Positions 33,691-40,903 of a stretch of 64,000 bases of DNA are shown here, in pieces. A program made the translations under genes and the position numbers. The stretch comes from Parolsenella sp958406235 (lineage in GTDB: Bacteria; Actinomycetota; Coriobacteriia; Coriobacteriales; Atopobiaceae). Every line of letters begins with the position of its first letter. Within the stretch, counting starts at the first letter, position 1. The notes beneath the pieces are model-generated. The model saw nothing but the letters and a program-made list of their open reading frames with translations, did no database searches and had not been told where the DNA came from. The stretch is taken from NCBI RefSeq assembly GCF_039062465.1, contig NZ_JBCLNF010000001.1, positions 62,001 through 126,000 on the forward strand, written 5' to 3'.

Positions 33691-33789
33691 CGCGCTTGCC
33701 GTAGGGCTCGTGCGTCTCGTCCGGGCTGTCATGGCCTTGCCGCCGTGGCTCCTGCCTCGCGCTTGCCGCGTGGCTCGCGCGTCTCGTCC
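33691..33789. repeat. Imperfect direct repeat downstream of asd
   Basis: CGCGCTTGCCG..GGCTCG.GCGTCTCGTCC occurs at 33691-33722 and 33758-33789 (32 bp, 4 mismatches). A shorter related unit lies between (around 33733-33756). Confidence 0.75.
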
Positions 33790-33822
33790 AGTGGGGCCGG
33801 CCGCTCGAGCTGCGAATGTCTC

Positions 33823-33853
33823 TTGTCGTAATCGTGGTGTCTTGCGCTAGAAT
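33823..33853 (+). promoter_or_regulatory. Candidate promoter of tRNA-Arg
   Basis: TTGTCG and TAGAAT separated by 19 bp, ending 30 bp before the tRNA. The -10 is good; the spacing is long. Confidence 0.5.
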
Positions 33854-33883
33854 GGGTTGTCCGGCGAGCGAAGCCGGAGTCAC

Positions 33884-33960
33884 GCGCCCTTAGCTCAGCT
33901 GGATAGAGCACCGGACTTCTAATCCGACGGTCGAGCGTTCGAATCGCTCAGGGCGCACCA
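33884..33960 (+). tRNA. tRNA-Arg (anticodon TCT), CCA encoded
   Basis: A 77-base cloverleaf: GCGCCCT/AGGGCGC acceptor, GCTCAGCTGGATAGAGC D-arm, anticodon loop CTTCTAA (TCT), GAGCGTTCGAATCGCTC T-arm, CCA. Confidence 0.96.
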
Positions 33961-33969
33961 TGAGCTAAC

Positions 33970-34010
33970 GAGGCCAGGGGGCAATTTGTTCCCTGGCCTC
34001 TTTGATTTTT
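33970..34010 (+). terminator. Intrinsic terminator of tRNA-Arg
   Basis: GAGGCCAGGG pairs with CCCTGGCCTC around an 11-base loop, followed by TTTGATTTTT. Confidence 0.92.
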
Positions 34011-34105
34011 GATTTTCTTTTTGGGTGAGCCGATGAGAAACCCCTGGTCACAAGCCTGGACAACGTTTATTTCGACATAACTTCAAAGAAATCTAAAAAT
34101 TATCC

Positions 34106-34134
34106 TTGCATGGATCGGATGTGGTGTGCATAAT
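34106..34134 (+). promoter_or_regulatory. Promoter of the tRNA-His/tRNA-Lys cluster
   Basis: TTGCAT at 34106-34111, 17 bp spacer, CATAAT at 34129-34134, in an AT-rich patch. Confidence 0.75.
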
Positions 34135-34163
34135 AGACGAGCTGCTTAAAGAGGTGGCCAGAT

Positions 34164-34240
34164 GGTGGGTGTAGCTCAGTTGGCAGAGCGACGGACCGTG
34201 GCTCCGTAGGTCGAGGGTTCGAGCCCCTTCACCCACCCCA
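34164..34240 (+). tRNA. tRNA-His (anticodon GTG), CCA encoded
   Basis: A 77-base cloverleaf including the extra 5' G(-1) at 34164 opposite C73, the identity element of tRNA-His. Anticodon loop CCGTGGC (GTG), T-arm GAGGGTTCGAGCCCCTT, CCA end. Confidence 0.95.
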
Positions 34241-34254
34241 TCTTAGACAAGCAC

Positions 34255-34330
34255 GGACCGTTAGCTCAGCTGGTAGAGCAGGGGACTCTTAATCCCAAGG
34301 TCCAGGGTTCGAGTCCCTGACGGTCCACCA
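34255..34330 (+). tRNA. tRNA-Lys (anticodon CTT), first copy
   Basis: A 76-base cloverleaf with GGACCGT/ACGGTCC acceptor, anticodon loop CTCTTAA (CTT), CCA. Identical to the copy after the N run. Confidence 0.95.
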
Positions 34331-34334
34331 TTAC

Positions 34335-34430
34335 NNNNNNNNNNNNNNNNNNNNNNNNNNNNNNNNNNNNNNNNNNNNNNNNNNNNNNNNNNNNNNNNNN
34401 NNNNNNNNNNNNNNNNNNNNNNNNNNNNNN
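34335..34430. other. Assembly gap (96 N) between identical tRNA-Lys genes
   Basis: A run of N begins 4 bases after one tRNA-Lys and ends 1 base before a second identical tRNA-Lys. An assembler collapse or scaffold join across a tandem tRNA repeat is the likely cause. True length and content are unknown. Confidence 0.98.
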
Positions 34431-34431
34431 T

Positions 34432-34507
34432 GGACCGTTAGCTCAGCTGGTAGAGCAGGGGACTCTTAATCCCAAGGTCCAGGGTTCGAGTCCCTGACGG
34501 TCCACCA
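34432..34507 (+). tRNA. tRNA-Lys (anticodon CTT), second copy
   Basis: The same 76 bases as at 34255-34330. It is followed by the cluster terminator. Confidence 0.93.
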
Positions 34508-34515
34508 TTGCATGC

Positions 34516-34542
34516 AAGGCCCCGGTAATCCCGGGGCCTTTT
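34516..34542 (+). terminator. Terminator of the tRNA-His/Lys cluster
   Basis: AAGGCCCCGG, 5-base loop, CCGGGGCCTT, running into TTTT. Between here and 34770 is non-coding; an imperfect duplication (GGCCACTGCGTCGCGATG / GGCTACTGCGTTGCGATG) lies at about 34553-34603. Confidence 0.93.
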
Positions 34543-34769
34543 GCTATTTCTGGCCACTGCGTCGCGATGCGGTGCTGGGGTTTGGCTACTGCGTTGCGAT
34601 GTGTCCCTGGACTCGCGCTGCCGTGCCGTAATGCGGCCCTGTTGCCACGAGTGCGCCTTGGATGCATATCGCTTGCCTGGTTTTGCAAACAGTCCGGACT
34701 GCCATGCGTTTCGCTCCTGCTAACGCTTGTGAAATTTGGTATATCTTTTTGCAAATCGGTTACATCTAT

Positions 34770-34798
34770 TTGCGAGCTGGCTCGCACGTGAGTACCAT
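34770..34798 (+). promoter_or_regulatory. Candidate promoter of the EIIA gene
   Basis: TTGCGA, 17 bp, TACCAT. The region just upstream repeats TTTTGCAAA / TATTTGCGA 20 bp apart, which could be regulator half-sites. Confidence 0.4.
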
Positions 34799-34854
34799 GC
34801 TTCCGGTATGAATGACATCGGCCGGCGGGGGCTGGCCGGGAGAGGGGAGACCCA

Positions 34855-35307
34855 ATGGCACTGCTCGACAATGACCACGTGATTCTTGATTGCGCCGCCA
34901 CCGCTCGCGACGAGGCTCTTGACCTTGCCGCGCAGAAGGCAGCCGAGCTCGGCGTTGGTGCGGACGCGTCCACGCTCGCAGAGGCCCTCAAGGCTCGCGA
35001 GGCCGAGGGTTCCACGGGTATGATGGGCGGCTTCGCCATTCCTCACTGCAAGTGCGCTGAGGTTGCAGACCCCTGCATCGTCGTTCTCCGCTTCGCTGAG
35101 CCCGTCGAGTGGGAGACCATGGACAAGGCTCCCGTCAAGGTCGCCGTCGCCCTGTTCATCCCCGATGGCGAGCGTGGCACCGAGCACCTCCGCATCCTCT
35201 CGAAGCTTGCCGTTATGGTTTCGGATGCCAACTTCTGCTCCTCCGTCTTTGATGCCGCGGAGGCCTCCCAGGTCGTCGACGCGATCAACGCCGGCCTCGA
35301 GCAGTAG
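34855..35307 (+). CDS. PTS EIIA component, fructose/mannitol family
   Basis: A 150-residue single-domain phosphocarrier. His64 in GGFAIPHCK is the phosphorylation site typical of EIIA-Fru/Mtl/Ntr domains, and VAVALFIPDGERGTEHLRILSKLA matches the rest of the fold. ATG start with GAGAGGGGAGACCCA. No EIIB or EIIC lies nearby. The next gene, 230 bp downstream, is a 1-phosphofructokinase-type kinase, then HPr and EI. It may serve a fructose permease encoded elsewhere, or act as a regulatory EIIA (PtsN-like). Confidence 0.88.
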   Translation: MALLDNDHVILDCAATARDEALDLAAQKAAELGVGADASTLAEALKAREAEGSTGMMGGFAIPHCKCAEVADPCIVVLRFAEPVEWETMDKAPVKVAVALFIPDGERGTEHLRILSKLAVMVSDANFCSSVFDAAEASQVVDAINAGLEQ

Positions 35308-35496
35308 GGAGATTTCTCGTCGCGCGGCGGCGTTTCGGGCCGCGCCAGAAGAGTCCCTTACTTCTTGTCGGGTTCGTCCTCCGTGCGGAGGCGTCCGATG
35401 GCAAGATTTTTGCTAAAACCCAGCATATGGCCATTAAACGGAGGTCAACTTTTTGGCTGAGTGGCTCCTGAAAGCACTGTCGGGGGCCCTTTCGTG

Positions 35497-35505
35497 TGTC
35501 ATACT
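35497..35505 (+). promoter_or_regulatory. Extended -10 promoter of fruK
   Basis: TGTCATACT: TGN plus CATACT, about 34 bp before the TTG start. Confidence 0.45.
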
Positions 35506-35538
35506 GGAGTCTGCGGAAAACTGAGGAAGGAGCGCCCC

Positions 35539-36555
35539 TTGATTTACACCGTTACCTTCAACCCTGCTGTCGACTACGTGATGCACCCCACGACGCTCGA
35601 CATGGGCTTCACCAACCGTTCCACGAGCGAAGAGGTTCGTTGTGGCGGTAACGGCATCAATGTCTCCAGCATCCTGAACGAGCTCAACGTTGACACCATC
35701 TGCCTCGGCATCATCGCCGGCTTCACTGGTGACTACATTCTCGAGACCCTTCAGAGCGCGGGTGTCACGTGCAACTTCGTGCGCCTCGAGAAGGGCTTCA
35801 CGCGCATCAACGTCAAGCTCAACGGCATCGTGATGACGATCATCAACGGCATGGGCCCCAAGATCCCGAACGACAAGGTCGATGAGATGTTTGGCCGCCT
35901 TGACCGCATCAAGGCCGGTGACACCCTCGTCCTCACGGGTTCCATCCCCAAGTGCCTGCCTGATGACATGTACCAGATCATCATGACTCGCCTCGCCGGC
36001 CGTGGCATCCGCTTCGTCGTCGACGCTCCGGGCACGCTTCTGCTCCAGTCCCTCGAGTCGAAGCCTTTCATGATTAAGCCCAACCACCACGAGCTCGGCA
36101 AGCTCTTCGACGTCTCCCCGGAGACCCCGGAGGAGTGCCTGCCCTACGCGCGTCTGCTTCACGAGCGCGGCGCCCAGAACGTCGTTGTCTCCTGCGGTGG
36201 CGAGGGTTCTGCGCTCGTCGCGGCTGATGGCACCGAGTACATCACCAAGTGCCCGCCGTGCCGTCTCGTGAACGCCACGGGCTCCGGCGACTCGATGGTC
36301 GCCGGCTTCCTCGCGAGCCTCGACGCCGGCAAGTCCTACCAGGACGCCCTCAACTTCGCGAGCGCCTGCGGTTCCGCCACCGCTGCCAGCAAGGGCCTTG
36401 CCCAGCGCTCGACCATCGATAAGTTCTATGACAGCCTCACCAAGATTATGGACGAGGAGCTCGCCAAGAAGGCCACTGCTTCTAAGGAGAAGAAGCCGGC
36501 CAAGGAGGCAAAGCCTGAGGCCAAGGAGGCAAAGGAAGCCAAGGACGCAGAGTAG
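35539..36555 (+). CDS. fruK: 1-phosphofructokinase family kinase (PfkB fold)
   Basis: Phosphorylates fructose-1-phosphate (FruK) or a related sugar phosphate. The 338-residue PfkB-fold protein has TVTFNPAVDYVM, RCGGNGINVSSILNEL (usual form GGKGINV), KPNHHELGKLF and NATGSGDSMVAGFLA with the catalytic aspartate. The start is TTG at 35539, with AAGGAG 6 bp upstream and the conserved IYTVTFNPA directly after. The C-terminal 30 residues are an unusual Lys/Ala/Glu tail (KEKKPAKEAKPEAKEAKEAK) absent from typical FruK. Neighbouring EIIA, HPr and EI support fructose-type PTS metabolism; tagatose-6-phosphate kinase (LacC) is the main alternative. Confidence 0.87.
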   Translation: MIYTVTFNPAVDYVMHPTTLDMGFTNRSTSEEVRCGGNGINVSSILNELNVDTICLGIIAGFTGDYILETLQSAGVTCNFVRLEKGFTRINVKLNGIVMTIINGMGPKIPNDKVDEMFGRLDRIKAGDTLVLTGSIPKCLPDDMYQIIMTRLAGRGIRFVVDAPGTLLLQSLESKPFMIKPNHHELGKLFDVSPETPEECLPYARLLHERGAQNVVVSCGGEGSALVAADGTEYITKCPPCRLVNATGSGDSMVAGFLASLDAGKSYQDALNFASACGSATAASKGLAQRSTIDKFYDSLTKIMDEELAKKATASKEKKPAKEAKPEAKEAKEAKDAE

Positions 36556-36633
36556 CCGTTTGTCGCAGATTCGATGGTGTTGACGAACGGAAGCGTTTTG
36601 GTTGGTTATTTAGGTTCCAGCGTGCTCATGGTC

Positions 36634-36642
36634 TGCTAGACT
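36634..36642 (+). promoter_or_regulatory. Extended -10 promoter of ptsH
   Basis: TGCTAGACT: TGN plus TAGACT; leader about 95 nt. Confidence 0.45.
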
Positions 36643-36741
36643 CGACCTAGGCACGTGGGTGAGTCGCGGGGGTATCCGTCGGCTCATAGTGTTTATGGGG
36701 TAGGGCTCGCAAGGGTCATAAAGAAAAAAGAGGAGTTCAGC

Positions 36742-37005
36742 ATGGTTTCCGAGAAGGTTACGCTCATCAATCCGCAGGGTCTTCACATGCGTCCGGCCGG
36801 CACCTTTGCCTCCGCTATGGGCAAGTTCGCCAGCACCGTGACCATCGTTGCCGATGGCAAGGAGACCAACGGCAAGTCGCCGATGGCCCTCATGGCCGCT
36901 GGCCTTTCCTGCGGCACCGAGATTGAGATCAAGTGCGATGGCGCTGACGAGGCTGACGCTCTCGCCGCCGCCGTCGAGCTCGTCAAGAGCGGCATCGGCG
37001 AGTAG
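36742..37005 (+). CDS. ptsH: Phosphocarrier protein HPr
   Basis: An 87-residue HPr that passes phosphate from EI to EIIA. His15 in GLHMRPAGTF is the active site; Met16 replaces the usual Ala. Ser46 in NGKSPMALMAAG is in the exact position phosphorylated by HPr kinase in Gram-positive carbon catabolite repression, but no hprK is in the window. ATG with AGGAGTTCAGC. Located 114 bp before ptsI with a hairpin between. Confidence 0.96.
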   Translation: MVSEKVTLINPQGLHMRPAGTFASAMGKFASTVTIVADGKETNGKSPMALMAAGLSCGTEIEIKCDGADEADALAAAVELVKSGIGE

Positions 37006-37048
37006 TATCGCCTTTGGGGCCTTGGCCCCGTGCCACAAATGGCGTGTT

Positions 37049-37083
37049 AAGGAGGGCGGCGCACTGCGCTGACCCTCCTTTCT
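37049..37083 (+). terminator. Hairpin between ptsH and ptsI
   Basis: AAGGAGGG...CCCTCCTT (8 bp stem, GC-rich 16-base loop) followed by TCTATT. It could partly terminate ptsH transcripts, giving HPr excess over EI, or serve as an attenuator. Confidence 0.55.
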
Positions 37084-37119
37084 ATTGCTACTTAGGGTAC
37101 TTAGATCCAGGGGGGATTC

Positions 37120-38826
37120 ATGTACAAGGGTGTTAACGCGTCTGACGGTATCGGCATCGGCTCTGCCCAGGTTGCCGTCGAGCCGGACCTGTCCTACGTT
37201 CCGGCCACGCACCAGGACACTGACGAGGAGGAGCGCGCCCGCTACCAGGCCGCCCTCGATGCCTTCTGCGTCAAGACGCAGGCTCAGGCTGACCGCATGA
37301 AGGTTACGGTCGGCGAGAAGGAGGCCGAGATCATGGTGGGTCACATCACCATGGCCAACGACCCCTTCATGATCGATGAGGTCAACAACCGCATCAACGA
37401 CGGCAAGTGCGCCGAGCAGGCCATCGACGAGGTCTGCGACATGTTCTACGCCATGTTCGACGCCTCTGAGGAGCAGCTCATTCGCGAGCGCTGCGCTGAC
37501 GTCCAGGACATCCGCACCGGCATCCTCGCCGAGCTTCTCGGCAAGGAGCTTGTCGACCTCTCCGTCCTTCCCAAGGACTCCATCGTCGTCGTGCACGACC
37601 TCACGCCGTCCATGACCGCCACGATCGACAAGGAGAACGTCGTCGGCATCGTGACCGAGGTCGGCGGCCGCACCTCCCACTCCGCGATCATCGCCCGCGC
37701 TCTCGAGATTCCGGCCGTCCTGTCGCTCGAGAACGCTTGCTCCCTCATCAAGAACGGCGACACCGTCGTCGTGAACGGCAGCACCGGTGAGGTCGTCCTC
37801 GCTCCGTCTGAGACCGAGCTTGAGGGTTTCAGGGATCTTGCCGAGAAGGCCGCTGCCGAGAAGGCCGCGCTCGAGGCCTACCGTGGCGTCCCGACGAAGA
37901 CCGCCGACGGTCTCGAGAAGCTTCTCGTTGCCAACATCGGCAACCCCGACGACGCCAACGTCGCCGCTGAGCGCGACGCCGAGGGCGTTGGCCTGTTCCG
38001 CTCCGAGTTCCTCTTCATGGATGCCACCGAGCTCCCCAGCGAGGACGAGCAGTTCGCCGCGTACCAGAAGGTCGCCCTTCGCATGAAGGACAAGCCGGTC
38101 ATCATCCGTACCCTCGATGTGGGCGGCGACAAGGAGATCCCGTATCTCCACCTCACCCATGACGATAACCCGTTCATGGGCTACCGTGCCGTCCGTTACT
38201 GCCTCTCCAACGCCGATCAGTACAAGGTGCAGCTCCGCGCCCTGCTCCGCGCCTCCGCCTTTGGCGACATCAAGATTATGATCCCGCTGGTGACTGACCT
38301 TGACGAGGTCCGCGACGTCAAGAAGCTCGTGGAGGAGTGCAAGGCCGAGCTCGACGCCGAGGGCGTGGAGTACAACAAGAACATCGAGGTTGGCACCATG
38401 ATGGAGACGCCCGCCGCCTCCCTCATCGCCGACGACCTTGCCGCCGAGTGCGACTTCTTCTCCATCGGCACGAACGACCTTATCGGCTACACGATGTGTG
38501 CTGACCGCGGCAACGATGCCGTGCGTTACCTTTACACCGTCTATCAGCCCGCGGTGCTGCGCTCCATCAAGCGCATCATTGAGGAGGGCAACAAGGCCGG
38601 CATCATGGTTGGCATGTGCGGCGAGGCCGCGGCCGATCCGCTGCTCATCCCGATGCTGATCTCCTTCGGCCTGGATGAGTTCTCCGTGAGCGCCCCGTCG
38701 ATCCTGCGCACCCGCAAGATCATCTCCCAGTGGACGAAGGCCGAGGCTGACGCCCTGGCCGAGAAGGTCCTCGCGCTCAAGACCAAGGAAGAGGTCAAGG
38801 CTGCGCTCGAGGCCGCCCAAAAGTAG
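37120..38826 (+). CDS. ptsI: PTS enzyme I (phosphoenolpyruvate-protein phosphotransferase)
   Basis: Autophosphorylates from PEP and donates to HPr. The 568-residue protein has the HPr-binding helical N-domain, the active His187 in GGRTSHSAIIAR, and the PEP-binding barrel with FRSEFLFMD, RTLDVGGDKEIPYL, NPFMGYRAVRYCL and FSIGTNDLIGYTM. ATG with AGGGGGGATTC. Probably cotranscribed with ptsH in part, and followed by a terminator. Confidence 0.97.
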   Translation: MYKGVNASDGIGIGSAQVAVEPDLSYVPATHQDTDEEERARYQAALDAFCVKTQAQADRMKVTVGEKEAEIMVGHITMANDPFMIDEVNNRINDGKCAEQAIDEVCDMFYAMFDASEEQLIRERCADVQDIRTGILAELLGKELVDLSVLPKDSIVVVHDLTPSMTATIDKENVVGIVTEVGGRTSHSAIIARALEIPAVLSLENACSLIKNGDTVVVNGSTGEVVLAPSETELEGFRDLAEKAAAEKAALEAYRGVPTKTADGLEKLLVANIGNPDDANVAAERDAEGVGLFRSEFLFMDATELPSEDEQFAAYQKVALRMKDKPVIIRTLDVGGDKEIPYLHLTHDDNPFMGYRAVRYCLSNADQYKVQLRALLRASAFGDIKIMIPLVTDLDEVRDVKKLVEECKAELDAEGVEYNKNIEVGTMMETPAASLIADDLAAECDFFSIGTNDLIGYTMCADRGNDAVRYLYTVYQPAVLRSIKRIIEEGNKAGIMVGMCGEAAADPLLIPMLISFGLDEFSVSAPSILRTRKIISQWTKAEADALAEKVLALKTKEEVKAALEAAQK

Positions 38827-38899
38827 TTGGGCGTTTTCTGGTGGCTGCCGGGAGTGTACCGGGAGCTGCTGAGCGTCATGCGTATCGCATGATATAAAG

Positions 38900-38937
38900 G
38901 CGGTCGTCATCGCTGCGTGCGGTGGCGACCGCTTTTT
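38900..38937 (+). terminator. Intrinsic terminator after ptsI
   Basis: GCGGTCG.C..CGC pairs with GCG..G.CGACCGC and is followed by TTTTT. Confidence 0.8.
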
Positions 38938-39042
38938 GTGTGCTTTGGGGGATGCAATTGCGGCACCACGGCGTGCAGAGACGTGCGCATGACAGCTGGG
39001 CGGATCCGTGTTGTTTGTCATCAATCGTTACGTCGAGTACGG

Positions 39043-39081
39043 AAAACAAAACAGCCCAGAGGCTTGAATGCCTCTGGGCTG
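39043..39081 (-). terminator. Terminator of the tRNA-Pro/tRNA-Gly operon
   Basis: On the minus strand CAGCCCAGAGGC, 6-base loop, GCCTCTGGGCTG, then TTTTGTTTTC. Confidence 0.93.
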
Positions 39082-39091
39082 CTGTTTTGCA

Positions 39092-39165
<74 letters not shown>

Positions 39166-39171
39166 ATGCGT

Positions 39172-39248
39172 TGGTCGGGGCGACTGGATTCGAACCAGCG
39201 ACCCTCTGCTCCCAAAGCAGATGCGCTACCAAACTGCGCCACGCCCCG
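39172..39248 (-). tRNA. tRNA-Pro (anticodon TGG), CCA encoded
   Basis: A 77-base cloverleaf: CGGGGCG/CGCCCCG acceptor, anticodon loop TTTGGGA (TGG), T-arm GCTGGTTCGAATCCAGT, CCA. First gene of the two-tRNA operon. Confidence 0.95.
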
Positions 39249-39260
39249 GAACGCCGGTTA

Positions 39261-39289
39261 AGTATAGGCGAGCAGCCCGATTGGGGCAA
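39261..39289 (-). promoter_or_regulatory. Promoter of tRNA-Pro/tRNA-Gly
   Basis: Minus strand TTGCCC (39289-39284), 17 bp spacer, TATACT (39266-39261), ending 12 bp before tRNA-Pro. Confidence 0.8.
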
Positions 39290-39454
39290 ACGAAAAGTTG
39301 TGCGATTGGAAAATGGTGGGCAAACGATGGCGCATCGATGGCCAAGCGATGACCAAACGATGGGGCTGGTCATCTTGCAATGTGGCTTATGTCGCGTCGG
39401 CTTTGCGCTCGCGCCATTTTTGAGTGGCAACCGGGCGGGCACACAGGTTCGAGC

Positions 39455-39510
39455 GACTGGCGGACGGCGCGCAAGTCTGAACGACCGGTGGACGGCGCGC
39501 AAGTTTACCC
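39455..39510. repeat. 28 bp imperfect tandem duplication
   Basis: GAC(T/C)GG(C/T)GGACGGCGCGCAAGT copies at 39455-39482 and 39483-39510. They lie in the 364 bp spacer between tRNA-Pro and the lipid kinase. The spacer also has four looser ACGATGG-type repeats at about 39315-39365 and a TACAAT hexamer at 39562, but no gene. Confidence 0.8.
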
Positions 39511-39612
39511 GCGGCGTCACCGCTCGAACACCCAGGCTCGGCGCGAGTCTGTATTGGGGGATACAATGGAACGCAGCGCCGGCGCAGGGCCGGCTGGATC
39601 CTCGGAGGGACC

Positions 39613-40545
39613 ATGGCGTTCTCGCTCGGCCACACGCTCGTCATCGCAAACCCGGCATCGCAGAGCGGCGCCGGTGCCGAAGGCGCGGAGTTCGTTCGTC
39701 GCACGCTCGCGGCGTACGAGTCCGCGACGGACGGGTTCGACGTTCGCCTCACCTCCGGCCCCAAGGCCGCTACGGACATGGCCGCGGCGGCCTCCTCGTT
39801 CGACACGGTCCTTGCCCTTGGTGGCGACGGTGTGATCCACGAGGTCGTAAACGGCCTGATGAAGATTGACGACGACCACCACCGTCCGCGCCTCGGCGTT
39901 ATCCCTTTGGGCTCGGGAAACGACTACGCCCGCACTCTCGGCATGGCGCCGAACGACCCGGACAAGTCCCTCGCGCAGATCCTCCGAGGCACCACGCGTC
40001 GCGTAGACCTCGGCCTCGTAAATGGCACGTACTTCGATGAGACGCTGTCGTTTGGCGTCGATGCCGCCATCGCGATCGATACCATGGAGCGCCGTCTCGC
40101 GACGGGTGCCCACGGTACGCGTCTGTTCGCGGCGTCCGGCATCGACGTCATCCGCCGGGAGATGCGCCGCTGGCCCTTCCGTGCCGTGATCGACGGCGAA
40201 CCGATCGAAGGCAGCTCCGTTATCTTCACCGTCCAGGTTGGCCCCACGTACGGCGGCGGGTTCCGCATCTGCCCGGACGCCGTGTGTGACGACGGCCTGC
40301 TCAACATCTGCTATTCCGAGGGCTCGCCCTCGACCATCGAGGCCCTCGGCATTCTCGCGCGCGCTCGCGTGGCGCTCCACACCGGTTCGCGCTACCTGCG
40401 CTTCCGCACGGCGTCGAGCATCGTGATCGACTTCGACGGCGAGCCGCCCTGCCAGACTGATGGCGAGCGTTGCGAGGGGTCGCACTTCGAGATATCTTGC
40501 GCCCACCGCGCGATCGAGGTCATCCACCCTACGCGCAGCGCGTAG
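39613..40545 (+). CDS. Diacylglycerol kinase-family lipid kinase (DagK/YegS type)
   Basis: A soluble lipid kinase that would phosphorylate diacylglycerol back into phospholipid synthesis. The 310-residue protein has the DAGK catalytic domain: VIANPASQSG, ALGGDGVIHEVVNGL (glycine loop), VIPLGSGNDYAR and the C-terminal DAVCDDGLLNICY acidic motif. ATG preceded by GGAGGGACC. Monocistronic between repeat-rich spacers. A sphingosine or undecaprenol kinase role is a less likely alternative. Confidence 0.9.
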   Translation: MAFSLGHTLVIANPASQSGAGAEGAEFVRRTLAAYESATDGFDVRLTSGPKAATDMAAAASSFDTVLALGGDGVIHEVVNGLMKIDDDHHRPRLGVIPLGSGNDYARTLGMAPNDPDKSLAQILRGTTRRVDLGLVNGTYFDETLSFGVDAAIAIDTMERRLATGAHGTRLFAASGIDVIRREMRRWPFRAVIDGEPIEGSSVIFTVQVGPTYGGGFRICPDAVCDDGLLNICYSEGSPSTIEALGILARARVALHTGSRYLRFRTASSIVIDFDGEPPCQTDGERCEGSHFEISCAHRAIEVIHPTRSA

Positions 40546-40556
40546 GGGAGGGGCCG

Positions 40557-40650
40557 CGCGCCCGTCGCGGCCGCCGTCCGCGCCGCGGCTGCCACACGCG
40601 CCCGTCGCAGCCGCCATGCTCACGCCTGCCTCGTGCTCATCGCAGCCGCT
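40557..40650. repeat. GC-rich imperfect repeats (period about 40 bp) downstream of the lipid kinase
   Basis: CGCGCCCGTCGC(G/A)GCCGCC at 40557-40575 and 40597-40615, with a decayed third copy (CTCATCGCAGCCGC) near 40632. They begin 12 bp after the stop codon. The remaining leader to gdhA (40690-40903) is more AT-rich and contains a possible TTGTGG-17-TTTATT promoter around 40742-40770 but no gene. Confidence 0.7.
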
Positions 40651-40903
40651 ACGCCTGCCGCGCCGCCGGTGCCGCGCGGCCATTGTGAAGACATCGGGTT
40701 GAGTTTGTTACAACGGTGCTAATCGTGCTTGCGCGCGTGCTTTGTGGAAACGCCTGAAATGTATTTTATTGAGCGTCTGTCCAATATTTGCCGCGCGCCG
40801 TGGGGCACGGTTCGCGACCTGTGGCTTGGCGTGTCTGTCGCCTGTGTGACATGCAATCTGCCAGGTCCGTTTGCGCCAAGATGGCGCATGAGAGGAGACG
40901 TCG

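Noticed and set aside
34335..34430. Novel element inside the gap
   Set aside because: The bases are N; nothing can be said about the content.
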